A stretch of DNA of 64,000 nt from contig NC_084599.1 of assembly GCF_033807715.1 (NCBI RefSeq), positions 32,402,160 through 32,466,159 on the forward strand, read 5' to 3'. Numbering within the stretch: position 1 is the first letter of the stretch; each line of letters opens with the position of its first letter. The notes under the pieces were generated by a model that saw only the letters and a program-made list of their open reading frames with translations, did no database searches and was not told the origin of the DNA. Made by a program: the position numbers and the translations under genes. Below, piece by piece: positions 1 through 12,045 of this stretch. The stretch comes from Cololabis saira. Its lineage: Eukaryota; Chordata; Actinopteri; Beloniformes; Belonidae.

Positions 1-16
1 ACCCACCACTAGGAGG

Positions 17-19
<3 letters not shown>

Positions 20-98
<79 letters not shown>
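20..98. repeat. (GT)n microsatellite
   Basis: Uninterrupted GT dinucleotide array of about 39 units. It creates spurious Cys-Val repeat reading frames. Long alternating purine-pyrimidine tracts of this kind can adopt Z-DNA and are usually length-polymorphic. Confidence 0.97.
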
Positions 99-101
<3 letters not shown>

Positions 102-825
102 CTGCTGGCATGGGCTGCTGGAGTGGAACAATGTTAGTTCAAGTGGTAACCATGGAATTTCTTTTCTCATCTACTTGCAGCTTTCCCAAACCACCACTGA
201 TGTTGCCAGAATCACCATCTCTAGATGATAACACAGAGTCACATGCTGGTCACAATATTCTCTTCTAAACTGAACCTATAGCTCCCGCAGAACGCCTACA
301 CACAGACAGCCGCACGCACACACAGACAGCACCTGAATCTAAACGTCTTCAAACCCTTATAAGGTAAAACTTTAAGGTTAATCGATTCTGCTGCATCCCG
401 AGCTAACTTAAGTATTTGTGGCTGGGAAAAGCATCAAGAATGCAGAAAGGACATCCTTCGGTGTTTGTTTTCGCTGCCTCCCTGTATGCATCCTGTGGTT
501 CTGACTGACTGGCTGCTGGCATTACGTAAAAGTCGGACTCCGTGCTCATATATGTATTTTTTCCACCCCACTTTTGGTAAATGATTCAGCAGAGTCGGAC
601 AAAATGGATGTTTTCAGAGCCTGGTTATGTGTATAAACATTGTGCCTTTTTTTCTTCTTCTGTTGGTTGACCGATTATTCCAAGTTTGAGGTTTGTCTGT
701 GCTTCACATTTTAGGCAGTGTGACATTTTACGTGTACATGGTTTTGCATATTTTCAAAGCTTTTGCAGATTTTTCCATTTATTCAGCAGAGCGTGCAGTA
801 ACTTTCTAAGATACAGGACGTTCTA

Positions 826-845
826 CGTGTGTGTGCGTGCGTACG

Positions 846-901
<56 letters not shown>

Positions 902-904
902 TGA
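826..904. repeat. (GTGC)n tetranucleotide microsatellite
   Basis: Array of GTGC/GCGT units preceded by a few GT units, almost perfect over about 75 bases. The reading frame across it (Ala-Cys-Val-Arg repeats) is an artefact of the repeat. Confidence 0.95.
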
Positions 905-1566
905 GAGCATGTATGACGATGCATACCTGAACTCCCAGCTGTGTAGTCAATCATGTCCACTTAAGGTCTGTCAATAAACCCGGGTGGAGGTGGCCACTTG
1001 CACCACAGCTATCCCACAATGCCCCCTTCTTCTCTTTTTTATCACCAGCTTGTAATTATGTGCTCCAGTGAGAGGCATGTACCTCACTCACCACATGCAA
1101 ACACCCACAGGGACACACTGCCTGATTAGTAAACCTAATGGATCGCTCCTCTCTGTATTCCAAGAACATTCCATAAAGCAGAGAGCCATAAAATTGCTTT
1201 CTGCTGTCAGAACTGCAACAATCACGACTGCACAACAATCCACCTTGAAGCCCTGATGATTTTGTCACTGAATGAACTTAGTCCGTAAGCAGTGAAAAAT
1301 TCAAACAAAAGAAGAAATGAAATGCAAGAAAATCATTTTGGACTGACACACAAATTGTGCTTATCTGAGGAGTAATGCTGCGCTGAAGCCGCAGCATCAT
1401 CAGCATTCAAACTTTGAGGAGACTGCTGTGAATGACTGTTTTAGCTCTTCATAGTGGCGTTTTCATTGGTGTTGGTTAGGGGTTAGATTTTAACCTGTGT
1501 TTCCATTATCAGGAATGGCCATTCAACAAGATCTTTCAGCGACTTCTAAGAGGTTGGAACATGTTA

Positions 1567-2092
1567 TAGTTAGAGAAACAACAGGCAGAAAACAGGTGAA
1601 TCGTTCAGTTGCGGCTACAAGCACCAACATTGGCACACATACTCCTTAGGGGTTGCTCTTTTGATAAAACCGTTGTGCCAAAAAAACCACACACAAAACC
1701 TCTAACAATACTAAAGTATACACTGCCATCCATTTTACCAGTGTCAAACATAACAAAAAAAACTCAAATTCTGCAGAATATTAGGTTTCTGGGACTGATA
1801 TATGGTACAAGGAAGCCAAAGTGTAAGTCCATGGGTCCAAATTTAGATTCTACATAGTGAAAAGGTTATGATTTGACACCAAGATCATTCCAATAGGACA
1901 ACTCTATTGGATTTTATTGCGAAATGCAATATTACTGTATATTCGATGGCGGCCATATTGAAAAAAGGCTGCCATCTTTTTTTTTTTCTGGCACAATGGT
2001 TTTATCAAAAGAGCAACCCTTAAGTAGTATGTGTACCAATTTTGGTGCTTGTAACTGCAACTGAACGATTATTCCTGTTATTTCTCTAACTA
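1567..2092. mobile_element. Inverted-repeat (foldback) DNA element, Harbinger-like
   Basis: About 115 bp at the left end (starting TAGTTAGAGAAA) reappears as the reverse complement at the right end (ending TTTCTCTAACTA), with good similarity through the segment that reads GGTTGCTCTTTTGATAAAAC. The element is flanked by TTA at 1564-1566 and 2093-2095, fitting the 3-bp target duplication of PIF/Harbinger-type elements. A TA-type duplication cannot be excluded because the end sequence itself begins with TA. No transposase frame is present, so it is non-autonomous. The family name is not known to me. Confidence 0.7.
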
Positions 2093-3649
2093 TTAGTGTC
2101 CTGGGTTAGGTACTCAGGGCAGCCCTAAAAAACTGCTGGGTAGGGGGAATGTGTTCACTCAGGGCTAATTGGATATTCTAAAAGCAGGAGATGACATTGC
2201 TTAGCCACTTTAATGTCCTCTCCAATTAGTTATCTCTTCTCATTCATTGTGGCCATTTTATTTTAAACAGAAACATAGCAACCGTTTCACTTCCTTTGGT
2301 GCTGTTTGCTTTTCTTCTTCCTCTTTGCAGCTGCCTTTCACTTATTGGAGGTTAGCTGCCAGTGAAAATGCTCCTCCACTGCCACCAGGTGGTATGGAGC
2401 AGGAGTGTACCAAGCCAGTGGATCCTACCAGGATCTCAACAACTGAAAGGACCGTGGAGGTGGTCGACCCTATTATAAAGCCTTCTGTATTCCCACTTTT
2501 CCATTTATGTGAAGGCCCAGTCCTGCATTAAGTTAAACAGCACCAAATTAGCAGGGTTGGCTTCCTTTACATCTGGGTGCAGGGCGCAGTAGTTGTCAAA
2601 TTTATTTTTCTTGCAAATTTCCATGTTCAAATTTTATAACTAAAGTTATTTAAAGTAAATTAGAAATTCTGGATATTTCATTCATGAATTCATTGACTGA
2701 GTTTGAATGAAAAGAACACGTCTCCAGATCTGAAGCATGTAGGAGGGTCGATCAGCCTTTGGGCTGATGCTTTGCGGCCTCTCAAGCTGAAAATTGCTGT
2801 CATTGTTACGGTTAAGGTGATTTTTACTCATGCACACTTGAGATGGGAGAAATAGTGACATCACTGTTTGTTTAGTGGGCTGGACCTCACACTGCACAGA
2901 TGCTGCAGCTGTTGTGTGTGCACGTGTTGAAGAGTAATGGACTTTTCACAGAAATAGAGCGGTTTTCTTCTTAGAATGTACAGCATGCTCCGCACGTTTG
3001 TGGGAAACAAACTCAGATAGCAGAACGTGTTGTTTTCACTCACAACTGCCGACACAGTCAAGTTTGCACAAAGTCACGCATTCTTTGTTAGCTTAACTTT
3101 CCATGTTGAAGCAAAGGCTCAGCTGGGGGCTATTTTCCTACCAGCTTCACTCACCCAATGAGGTCACACTATCCAGAATGTGGAGAATGTGAAAAATGAT
3201 GAGGTTAAGAGCTTCTGAATTGTGCTATAGGTTATCAGATAGAAGGTTGCTTATTCAGAGGGGGCATAGGCAAAATATGATCCACTCCTGGAGTAGTGAA
3301 ATGAAAGAGGAGGGTGGGAGTGACATACTTCTTCACCTTTATAGCTGCTTCTATAATCTGCAGTTCACCTATCGTAGATACCCGAACTTCACTTCTACAC
3401 TGCCTCATTTGTACCGTTTTAAATCTGATGTGGAGCCCTTATTATATTATCTTGACACTCAAACCAGGATTTATTTAAGCGTACTCTTAAATTACATACT
3501 TTCTGAAAACCGCGAATGAGATGCGTAGGCCTACCTGCGGTACTCTACTGCCCTTAGTTTTCAGCAACTTTTGCTTTTTATTATTTTACCTTCTTTTCTC
3601 ATAATTTTATTTCATTTTATTTGTTATTTACTGTCTAATTATGTCTTGC

Positions 3650-3727
3650 CGCTTTTAATGTTGATGTAAAGCACTTTGAATTACCTTGTGTTGAATTGTG
3701 CTATATAAATAAACTTGCCTTGCCTTT
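3650..3727 (+). repeat. LINE-type 3' tail repeat
   Basis: Contains the sequence around GTAAAGCACTTTGAATTACC and a short CTTGCCTTGCCTT tail. This is a very common 3' end of teleost non-LTR retrotransposons, and it ends in a short tandem tail as such elements do. Upstream to about 3190 the sequence may be the degraded body, but no reverse-transcriptase motif is visible. Confidence 0.55.
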
Positions 3728-4159
3728 AAAACAGCATTACAGTATATCAGTGTGTAGGGAGCTTCCTGAGTAATGAGTACAGAAACACATTGAATGGTGC
3801 AAATCTCACCGCATCAGCGATGAAATTAAGCAGGTAACATCCCATGTTCATCTTTGGCCTGTATTTAAAAAAAAAAAGAAAAAAACACAACTAAATTCTG
3901 TTGATTGTGAAGTTTTGTCAAAAGAAGTAAGTATTTAGGTCAAAGAGGGCTCAGTGTTGGGGCACAGAGGGCAGGAGCTTCAGTCACAAAGGCTTTTCAC
4001 CATCAGCTCACAATTGATTCTTAGCATATCCAGATTGTGTGACAGTGTGAATACCTCAAAACCAAATGTCATACGGCACATATGGCAAAATTCTTATGAG
4101 ATTTGTACAGATTCAACCCAGCCTGAACAGATCGGTTGCTCTGTTTGCAGAGTTTTTCA

Positions 4160-4520
4160 AATTTTTTTTTTTTTGGTTTTGGGGTGTGAGCTTGGATTTT
4201 TGACTTTTTCTTGGATCTCCTGGCGTGTGTCGTGTTTCCTGTTTTGTTTTTAGTTTTCTTGCTTAACTTCCTGTTATTCCTTGTGTGTGAGTTCCTGTTT
4301 GACTTCCTTTGTTGGTCACCCTGAGTCCTGATTGTCAACACCTGTGTCTTGTCAGTGTGTTTGTCTACATAAAGTCATTTGTCACCTCCTTTTTGTTTTT
4401 TTTTGTCTGTCAGTGGTTCATTCTGTTCTGTACTTTGTGTTCTCCCTTGTCTGTTTACCTGCCAGATATGTCTTCCTCTGTATCTTTGGGTTTTTCTATC
4501 CAACCATAGAGATCTTTACG
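4160..4520 (+). repeat. Possible old copy of a T-rich dispersed repeat
   Basis: Pyrimidine-rich text with TTCCTGTTTTG, ACTTCC and CACCTGTGTC segments in the same order as in the copies at 47.8 kb and 51.2 kb. The match is loose by eye and the boundaries are uncertain. Confidence 0.3.
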
Positions 4521-5433
4521 TCAAATAAAATGACTTAACCATTAATTATTATCTTGTATGGTGTACAATTGTTAAATAACAATAGGTTAGTCTCAGCAGA
4601 TAGGTTATTATTTGTCTCTGTTTAAAAACAACCTCACAAAACCTATAAAATCCTAAAATGGTGTCACGGTATATATTTCCAAACACAGCCTAGTTTTGGT
4701 GACCTGCCATCACGAGGACTGTAGATGTCATTTAACCAGCTAAAGAGTACAGGGAAACTGGGGTCTCTGTCGACAGAGAGAATCAATCGTCCTTGGTAAA
4801 TGTTTCCAGCACAGACCAAACATCCACCGAGTAGGCTCAGACATGGTCTGTTCTCTGAAAGTGGTATTAGTCAAATGATTATTATCACAATCTGAAGATA
4901 TTTTCTCACATCCATCTAAACATCCTGTGTTGAATGACAGAATGATCAGTATGCGGCAGAAACTGCTGAAATGTGATTCTGAGGAATGTCTCTGACAGCA
5001 GAAACTCACATCACAAACTGAGAAGATACTTCTCGATACAGCTCAGGGAAAAGGTCAGAACCCCATTTCAGGCTTAATTTTGAAATTATCTGATACTCTT
5101 TCTTTCAAAGTTTTACTTTTTCGTTTAAAAAGGTCATCAGAGTGGATGGTTTATTATCTAGAATTGCTCTACTCATGAAAGCTGCCCAGTTATTTCCTGT
5201 AACTGTCCCACTGTCCACATCAGTGGGGTGGGGGGTACGGGTTGTTAGTGTGTACATTTTTTTTTTTTCTTTCGTAGGACTCAGGCAGAGATGCTTTCTA
5301 TTCCCTCAAGTGTCTGGAAAGTGTGCCGTTTCCATTACAGTCTGTCTCGTTTCACTGCAGCAGTGGCATGTTTTTGCATGGAGGCCGGGGGTAAAAAGAA
5401 AGCTCTGTGGCCTTGCAAGCCGAGGCCTCAGAA

Positions 5434-5479
5434 GTGTGTGTGTGTGTGTGTGAGTGTGTGTGTGTGTGTGGGGGGGGGG
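5434..5479. repeat. (GT)n tract followed by a G run
   Basis: An imperfect GT dinucleotide array with one GA interruption runs directly into a run of ten G residues. Simple sequence only. Confidence 0.9.
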
Positions 5480-8420
5480 CGGGTTGCTGTGGCCCTCCTA
5501 GATGCACACATGGGTTACATGTGGAGCTTCAAAGACGTAGTCGGTCTGACAGCTGGCAGCCTGTTATCAATGACAGGAAAGTAGAACGAGGCTGCCAATT
5601 ACTGGCTTCAAGCTAGTTAGCTAGATGACTGTTCTGGCTAAGAACTACAGCCTAACTAAATAGCAGACTTTTTGACAAATAGACGTCAGACAGTAGAGAC
5701 GTTTTGTTATGTTTAATTGCATCTTAATTATCTTTTGAAGTAGATACTGACTCATACTGAAAGGTTTCAAGGCAAAGAACATGCTGGTTGCTGATGTCAC
5801 GATTCAGTTCAATTACAGTCCATCTGTTAAAGGCAGGGTTCGCGATTCTGTGCGGTTTTCTAACCCAGAGCACTCTTTGTCTTGCCACCATCCACTAACA
5901 GTTTATGCTGTGAGTACACTGTAAAAAATACAAAAAAAAGCACTGGCAGATCGGTAACGGGGAGGTTTTGCCCTCATGGGGCAAGCTTTCTCAAGGAAAA
6001 CTGGAAGGACGGGGAGGGAAGAGCCTATTCTCTGTGTTTTGATAATCTTATGTTTCAAATGTCATCATTTAGAAATTGCTTACTGTGCTTTTAATAATTT
6101 GATGTAACTCAGTTTCAACATAAGAAGCAAAATACCTGCAGCATCTGTTGCCCAATTTGGTTCTGGACCGATTTGTTACACATAAGTTATTCATCTCTCA
6201 ACATCACACGTAATGGCTACATGTGAGGAGTGATACAGTCCAGGGTCAACATGGCTATATGGAGGTACTCATTGTTTAGTCTTTATAGATTAAAACTATT
6301 TACAAATCTTATATTATGTGCATCTCATTGATTTAGTTTGGTGCAAGATATTTTTTTTTCTTCTTTTCCTCAGGATGAAAATGCATAACCTGCTGCCCTC
6401 TGATAATTACCTTCACTGAATGAGTTTGTTAGGCACAAGTTTCACGCTGCTGGTCGTACCTGCTTATGCCAAAGCACAGAAGATTTGTAACAATATGCAA
6501 GTGCGCTTAGAAGAATTATGATTTTCATGATGTGGTGAATACTATGATTTGTGATCAGAAGGCCTTTTAACTCTGAAAGTTGCCTCATCAATTGCCTCTT
6601 TCTTCCCTCTCCAAGTTGGAGCACATCTTTGACAGCCTTTCAGTCGGGCTGGCTCTGTTCGTTAAGAGTTTCATTGAGACTGCCAAAGTGAAGTTGCGGT
6701 TAAAATGCAGTTTACACGGTTACCCCCATTGTTTGTGTGACCGTGATCTTACACACGGCAGTTGCTTCAAGCTCTTGAATTAGGTCAAATTTGTTAAATC
6801 CCTACAAAGTGCAGTTTCAAAGGTTTTTATCGAGTTATTGATCATTGCTTGGTGGAACTACTTCGGCGTTTTACAACAACTCAGTACATCTTCTTTTTTT
6901 TTACAGTTTGAATATAAACAGATAGTATCATGTTAAAATCCACCTATGCAGTCTTGCTGTAGCTGTAAAAATCATTCAACTCTCATGTTAGTTAAGTACA
7001 GAGAAGTACCAACATTCAGCAGCATAACAAATACCCTGCAGCCGCAGATTTCTAGAAAGAAATCCAAGATATTTGAGAGGTCTGTGTCAAATTATGATTA
7101 TTCTGAAAGTTAAAAAGGTTTTAGGTACTTTGGATTTTCTGAGATTTGTTTTGCCTCTGCAGCAAAGTCCTGCTTAGTTCTTAGTGCAGCAGTTAGCGAC
7201 GCGCCTCCTGAATCCCAGCTGTATGCTTAATTCCACATGGTTTCCCTCAATTATTATTGAAGGGCAGCTGGATCTGACTCTGCTGGTTAACATTAGCACC
7301 TGACCACTTGTTTCATAGGAGGAAAAAAAAAATCTTTCTGGGAAAGCCCTTCATTAACATTTATGGGAAACCTTTTGGCCCATCTTGGCTTTCTTTTTCC
7401 TCCCCCTTTTAGGATTAAAACAGGCTCCCTTTCCTCATTTTTCCATATCAAACTATTCAATGCGTGTGACTTTACATGGCTGTTTTTGGGAAATGCATCA
7501 TAATGGGCAGTTGATCTATACCATCCCCGGCTACATTTTTGATTTATTTTTATTTTTTTAAACTCCCTTTGGGATCATTTCCATTGCATTCTTTGGAAAG
7601 TGTGGGTGTAACCATGTGGTATGATGGTGTTTTCTCTGAGCAGAATGTGTTTCCAGGCATTCTCTCTTTTATTATTTTTTTTCTTTAAATGTCCTGGACA
7701 TAGGAAAACGGACGGCCATTGGAACACCTCAACAATGAAAAGAATGCAATATTAAAATGGGTCATCGACCTTTTTTATAGTTCTAAGCAGCGTCTGCGAC
7801 TTAAAAAAATAGCGAATAACTTCGATTGTATTATTTCACAGCCGAAATATGGTTTTCCTTCTTTTTTTCCTTTTTTTTTTTCTTTCTGATACTGAGGAAC
7901 ATCAATAAGATGAAGAAAAACCAACAGTGTCTGAGCACATGGTGAGCAGGGAACAGCCCGTGTCTCACGTAGCCCTCATATTCAGTGAGCTTCAAATTCT
8001 CTGAATCCTACTATCCATATCCTCCCTCTTGACTTCTTCTGTGGCTTTCTTGACCTCTTAACACAGTCTTCTGCAATCTCTTGGGAGGCCGACACAGTAC
8101 ACTACGAGGACTCCCTGTGTACGAGGAATAGAGGGAGAGGGGGAAGCCTACAAGTAGGACTTTTATCTGAATATGACTCAAGTCCTCCGCCTCTTTTCTG
8201 AAGCCCCCGTGTCCCTCTCTACTCCCAAAACATTGCCATATTTCTTCTCAGTAGGAAAAGGCCGTGGTACAGTAGGTCAGAATCCAGGCTACGTTTCGCA
8301 GATTGCGTTTGATTGGACATTTTGTTCTGTGGAACACCTTGGGCCTCACGACTGTTAAAAAAAGATAGAGTATGATGGAGCTGCAGGTTTCCAGGGGGCT
8401 CAATATATTAAACTACAAAT

Positions 8421-9035
8421 TAGGGCTGGGCGATATGGACCAAAAGTCATATCTCGATATTTTCTAGCTGAATGGCGATACTCGATATATATCGATATTT
8501 TTTCTGTGACATAATTGGGGTTTCCCCCAAAGCATTATAGCATAGCATCTCTGTTAGCTTCATTTTTTTCTGAGGCAAACCCTTAAAAAAACAGTCAGTT
8601 TTAATACAAAGCCTCGTGCCAAATGTCACACAGGTACCTTTATTAACAGAGGTCTGCACAATATCAAAATGTATGAAACAAATGAAATAAAAATAAACTG
8701 CCTGCATATATAGAATAAAAATGCTTCTTGAATAAAATAAAACAAATATCCCTTTCCTGCATAACAATTAAATTAAAATACACTGTGCAATTAATACAAT
8801 GTAGACAGTAACAGGCAGACTTTTCCACTGAGGTTGACAGTTGTGCAAATAACAAAACATTTGTGCAAATCTCAAATAAAACATTCAAGTCAATTTGTCA
8901 CAAAATAAGCTATATCAAAATCCTAAAAAAAAAAAAAAAAAAAGCTATATCGATATAAACGATATTGTCTCGTACCATATCGCGTTTGAAAATATATCGA
9001 TATATATTAAAATCTCGATATATGGCCCAGCCCTA
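8421..9035. mobile_element. Non-autonomous hAT-like element (copy A)
   Basis: Terminal inverted repeats TAGGGCTGGGC / GCCCAGCCCTA. The insertion is flanked by the perfect 8-bp duplication CTACAAAT at 8413-8420 and 9036-9043, diagnostic of hAT-type transposition. Subterminal sequence is rich in ATCGATAT-type motifs in both orientations. No transposase is encoded; the frames inside are chance. A near-identical copy in the same orientation lies at 30542-31154. Confidence 0.93.
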
Positions 9036-11536
9036 CTACAAATACAATGCAGATTTCTTCTGAAATCTTCTGAATTGAATCATCTTGGGTACACGTGAGA
9101 CACATCCAAGTTTGGATTCTCTATGGGCATTAAGCGCTGGTTAACCACAGCTCTCGGAAAGCTTGAAAGTCTTTGGGAAATAAGTTAATGTGACAGTTGA
9201 CAAGAGTTCCCATTTTTACTTAATTCTTTTCTGTCAACCACACAGTTCCTTTCTTTGCAGATGTCTATTGAAGTTGTCATACATTAATTCTTTGTTTTCA
9301 AATATCTTTCACGACCATTGAATGTCCAGTTGAGGTAATTTTTGTTAACAGATTCAAAAAGTCTTTGTAGCATTTATTTTATTTTATTTTTCACATGAAA
9401 TGGCATCAGATCCCTCTATATGACCTAATCATAAGGCATATGCCCCTCTGTACACGAATGTGGCAGATATTTACTCCCCTTGAACTCCAACACTTCACTT
9501 GAAGATGTGGGTGGTCTCACATCTGTCAAGTCCAGGTAGGTCAAAGCCAACTGCAAATCGGGTTTCCAACTTGTGTATTCCCAGAAGGATAAAGTAAAAA
9601 AAAAAAAGTGCAAAGAACAGCCATAAATCTTCACTTCCTGTACTTCGAACGGAGAGAACCCAGTTCTTATCTGTATTTGTAGTAATGTTGGATTTTCATT
9701 GACTTGCTAAAGACTAAGTATTTCTGTGAGACCCTCTATCTTAAGAACAATTTAACTTTTTTCAGTTGATGTCATTTAAGACAGGAAATCGTTATAGAAG
9801 TAATTTAAAGGAGAGACCTTGGAAGCACTCATTGTTTTCCTCTTGAGCACAAACAGCTGATGTCCAATAAGGCTGCATTGCAGCTATCATGGTGAAACAC
9901 TGATTATTTCTCCTAAAACTGCAGTTCAGAATGCATATTTGACAGCATGTGAATGTCATGCGTAATTAAATGTTCCCGTCTGCGGTAGCAGCATTTTTAG
10001 AGGATATTGTTTTACAGGACTCTCTCAGTCAAAAATGGGTGAAATGTTTCTCCATGAGGTAGGTGAGTTTATTGGCTTTTCCTCCTTGTTTGTGTATAGA
10101 ACTCCAATCTGGGGGGGGGTTGGGGGGTCAAATCCAATAAACATTGAGGAGTCATTGCCAAGTGAAGATGAATTTACTGAGGTCTCCTCTGTTTTTCCCC
10201 ATGACAGAGGCTTACAAGCATTCGTAACCTGCTGCCTCCATCTCTCTGCTGTCCAACAATTCTTAGCCTGCAGCTCTCTTGTATTTGTGGAGCCGTCACA
10301 GTGAGAGGTAGGCAGGAGTTACATTCCTCGCAGCCCTGCTGATTGGAGTGAGCACTTTATTTGCTCTGGGACAGACATTTGACTTGCCAAACATGCTCGT
10401 ATTTCGGTTTATTTTTCTTGTGCTCAGCTCGTTTACCATGTCTACGTGAGCTAGCCTGTGACCAGCAAGATCTGACAGTACGTAATGTTCATCAGAAAAT
10501 GTTCCCGTTGTTCCTCGACATTTCCTCTGAAAGTTATACCAAATTCACACTAAATGCACATCTTACAGACTTCTTCTCATTCTCTTTGGGGTATTTGCTT
10601 CCAGAAAATGAATGGCCCTGACTCTTGACAATAGAAAGGATGAAGTTAATTAAAATTGTACTTTAAGTTAAAGTATTTAAATATCACATTTCTATATAAT
10701 AAATGGAGAAACTAGTCAACAGTCAGCACAGCACTCAGATATGGCTTTTCTACCAAGTCAACTTCAAGTGGTGCTATCCGAGAGCTAGAGTCACTTCCAA
10801 AAAGGTTCTACAAAGAACTGGCTTGCTCTTCTACTAGTCGGAGAGCACCGGAGAGCCTGGACCCCACGTTGTTTATTACGTTACCAAGGCAGAAGCAGGA
10901 AATCTGTAAAATGAGTGCAAAATTCTCCAGAACGACAATGATGGAAATCAAATTTCGGTATGTGCAGGCACTGATCCTCGCCCTTAAGAACTTGTTTGGA
11001 GTCAATAATTGACTTAATGCAATGTTCCGCCATGTTCCACCTGTTGACCAGAGAGGAAGGAGCCAATTTATTTCCTCTTCTCTCTCCTGCTGCTTTAATT
11101 TTGGATCGCATGGTTCTCTTTCCTGCTGTAACTAAACTAAATTTGCAAAGGTTGTTTTGATTTTGCGGTGGAATTGTTTTTGTTTGTTAAAGAATGACTT
11201 TTTAATTTAATGATGGTACCGGACTGGCCCCTTTTTTGTTTTGTTGCATCTCTGTTCCCACTTGCATATGATAGCTTCCTTTGACTTGAGATTTGTCTGC
11301 ATAAGAACAACAAGTCAATTAAAATAAAAAAAAAGTAGTTATTTCCTATATCAGAACATCCCATTCATGCCAATTTTGTGAAGTCATTTTCTACAGGGTC
11401 TAAATGTGTCTCCTTCTTTTGGTTCTTTTCTGTTGTTAAATGGAAGAAAATAGCATTAACTCAGAGGAGTTGCCTTAGATTTCACCTATCCAACACTTAC
11501 AATGCAGCTTAAAGTCACGAGTTCAAAATATCTATT

Positions 11537-12045
11537 AAGGCCGGGACACACCAACCTTATTATTGGACGCAGTCGGGTGAGGTCGGTGACTCAAGTCAGG
11601 CTGGTATGTCCTGTGCAGTTGTTCGTTGTCGCTTTCGGCCTCTATGACCAATCTGACTGGTGGAGTGCTAGCACTTGACTAGCAATTCAGAATTAACCAG
11701 AAATGACGTTGGTAAAGATACTCGTTAGACAGCGCGGCCACAGACACTAAACTAGACTATCATCACATCGGTTTGGATTTGGATTGTGTTTGACTGTGTT
11801 GTGAACGCCAGTATATATTCATTTTTAGCCATCGTATTTTGGATCCTTCTTGACTTCTATCAGAAATGATAGAAGAGGGATGACAGCGGGCTCTGTTTAG
11901 AACTGTAGACTAGAGTGATCTGTCGTTTCCGGTTGTTCTTCTTTCCTTTTCTTTTTAGGCAACATCACACATTAGCACTGCCTGCAGTTATGTGGACGTA
12001 TTACGCTCCAGTCGGCGTTGGGTTGGTGTGTTCGGTTTTATGAAC
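11537..12045. mobile_element. Degenerate inverted-repeat element
   Basis: The left side has GGGACACACCAACC and the right side GGTTGGTGTGTTC, i.e. inverted copies about 500 bp apart, with further imperfect inverted similarity (GACGCAGTCGG against CCAGTCGGCGT). No clean target duplication is visible. Probably an old DNA-transposon remnant. Confidence 0.4.

Noticed and set aside
19..268. Cys-Val repeat frames at the window start
   Set aside because: Produced by the (GT)n microsatellite; no domain before or after it.
2247..2531. 94-codon + strand frame with a TTTGCAG acceptor-like site inside, considered as an alternative ddah1 first exon
   Set aside because: No similarity to the DDAH1 N-terminus, no donor in the right phase, and no known domain.
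8447..8888. Frames of 74-106 codons present in both twin hAT elements (also 30585-31011)
   Set aside because: Shared only because the elements are copies; no transposase motif, and low-complexity Phe/Tyr-rich composition from AT-rich DNA.
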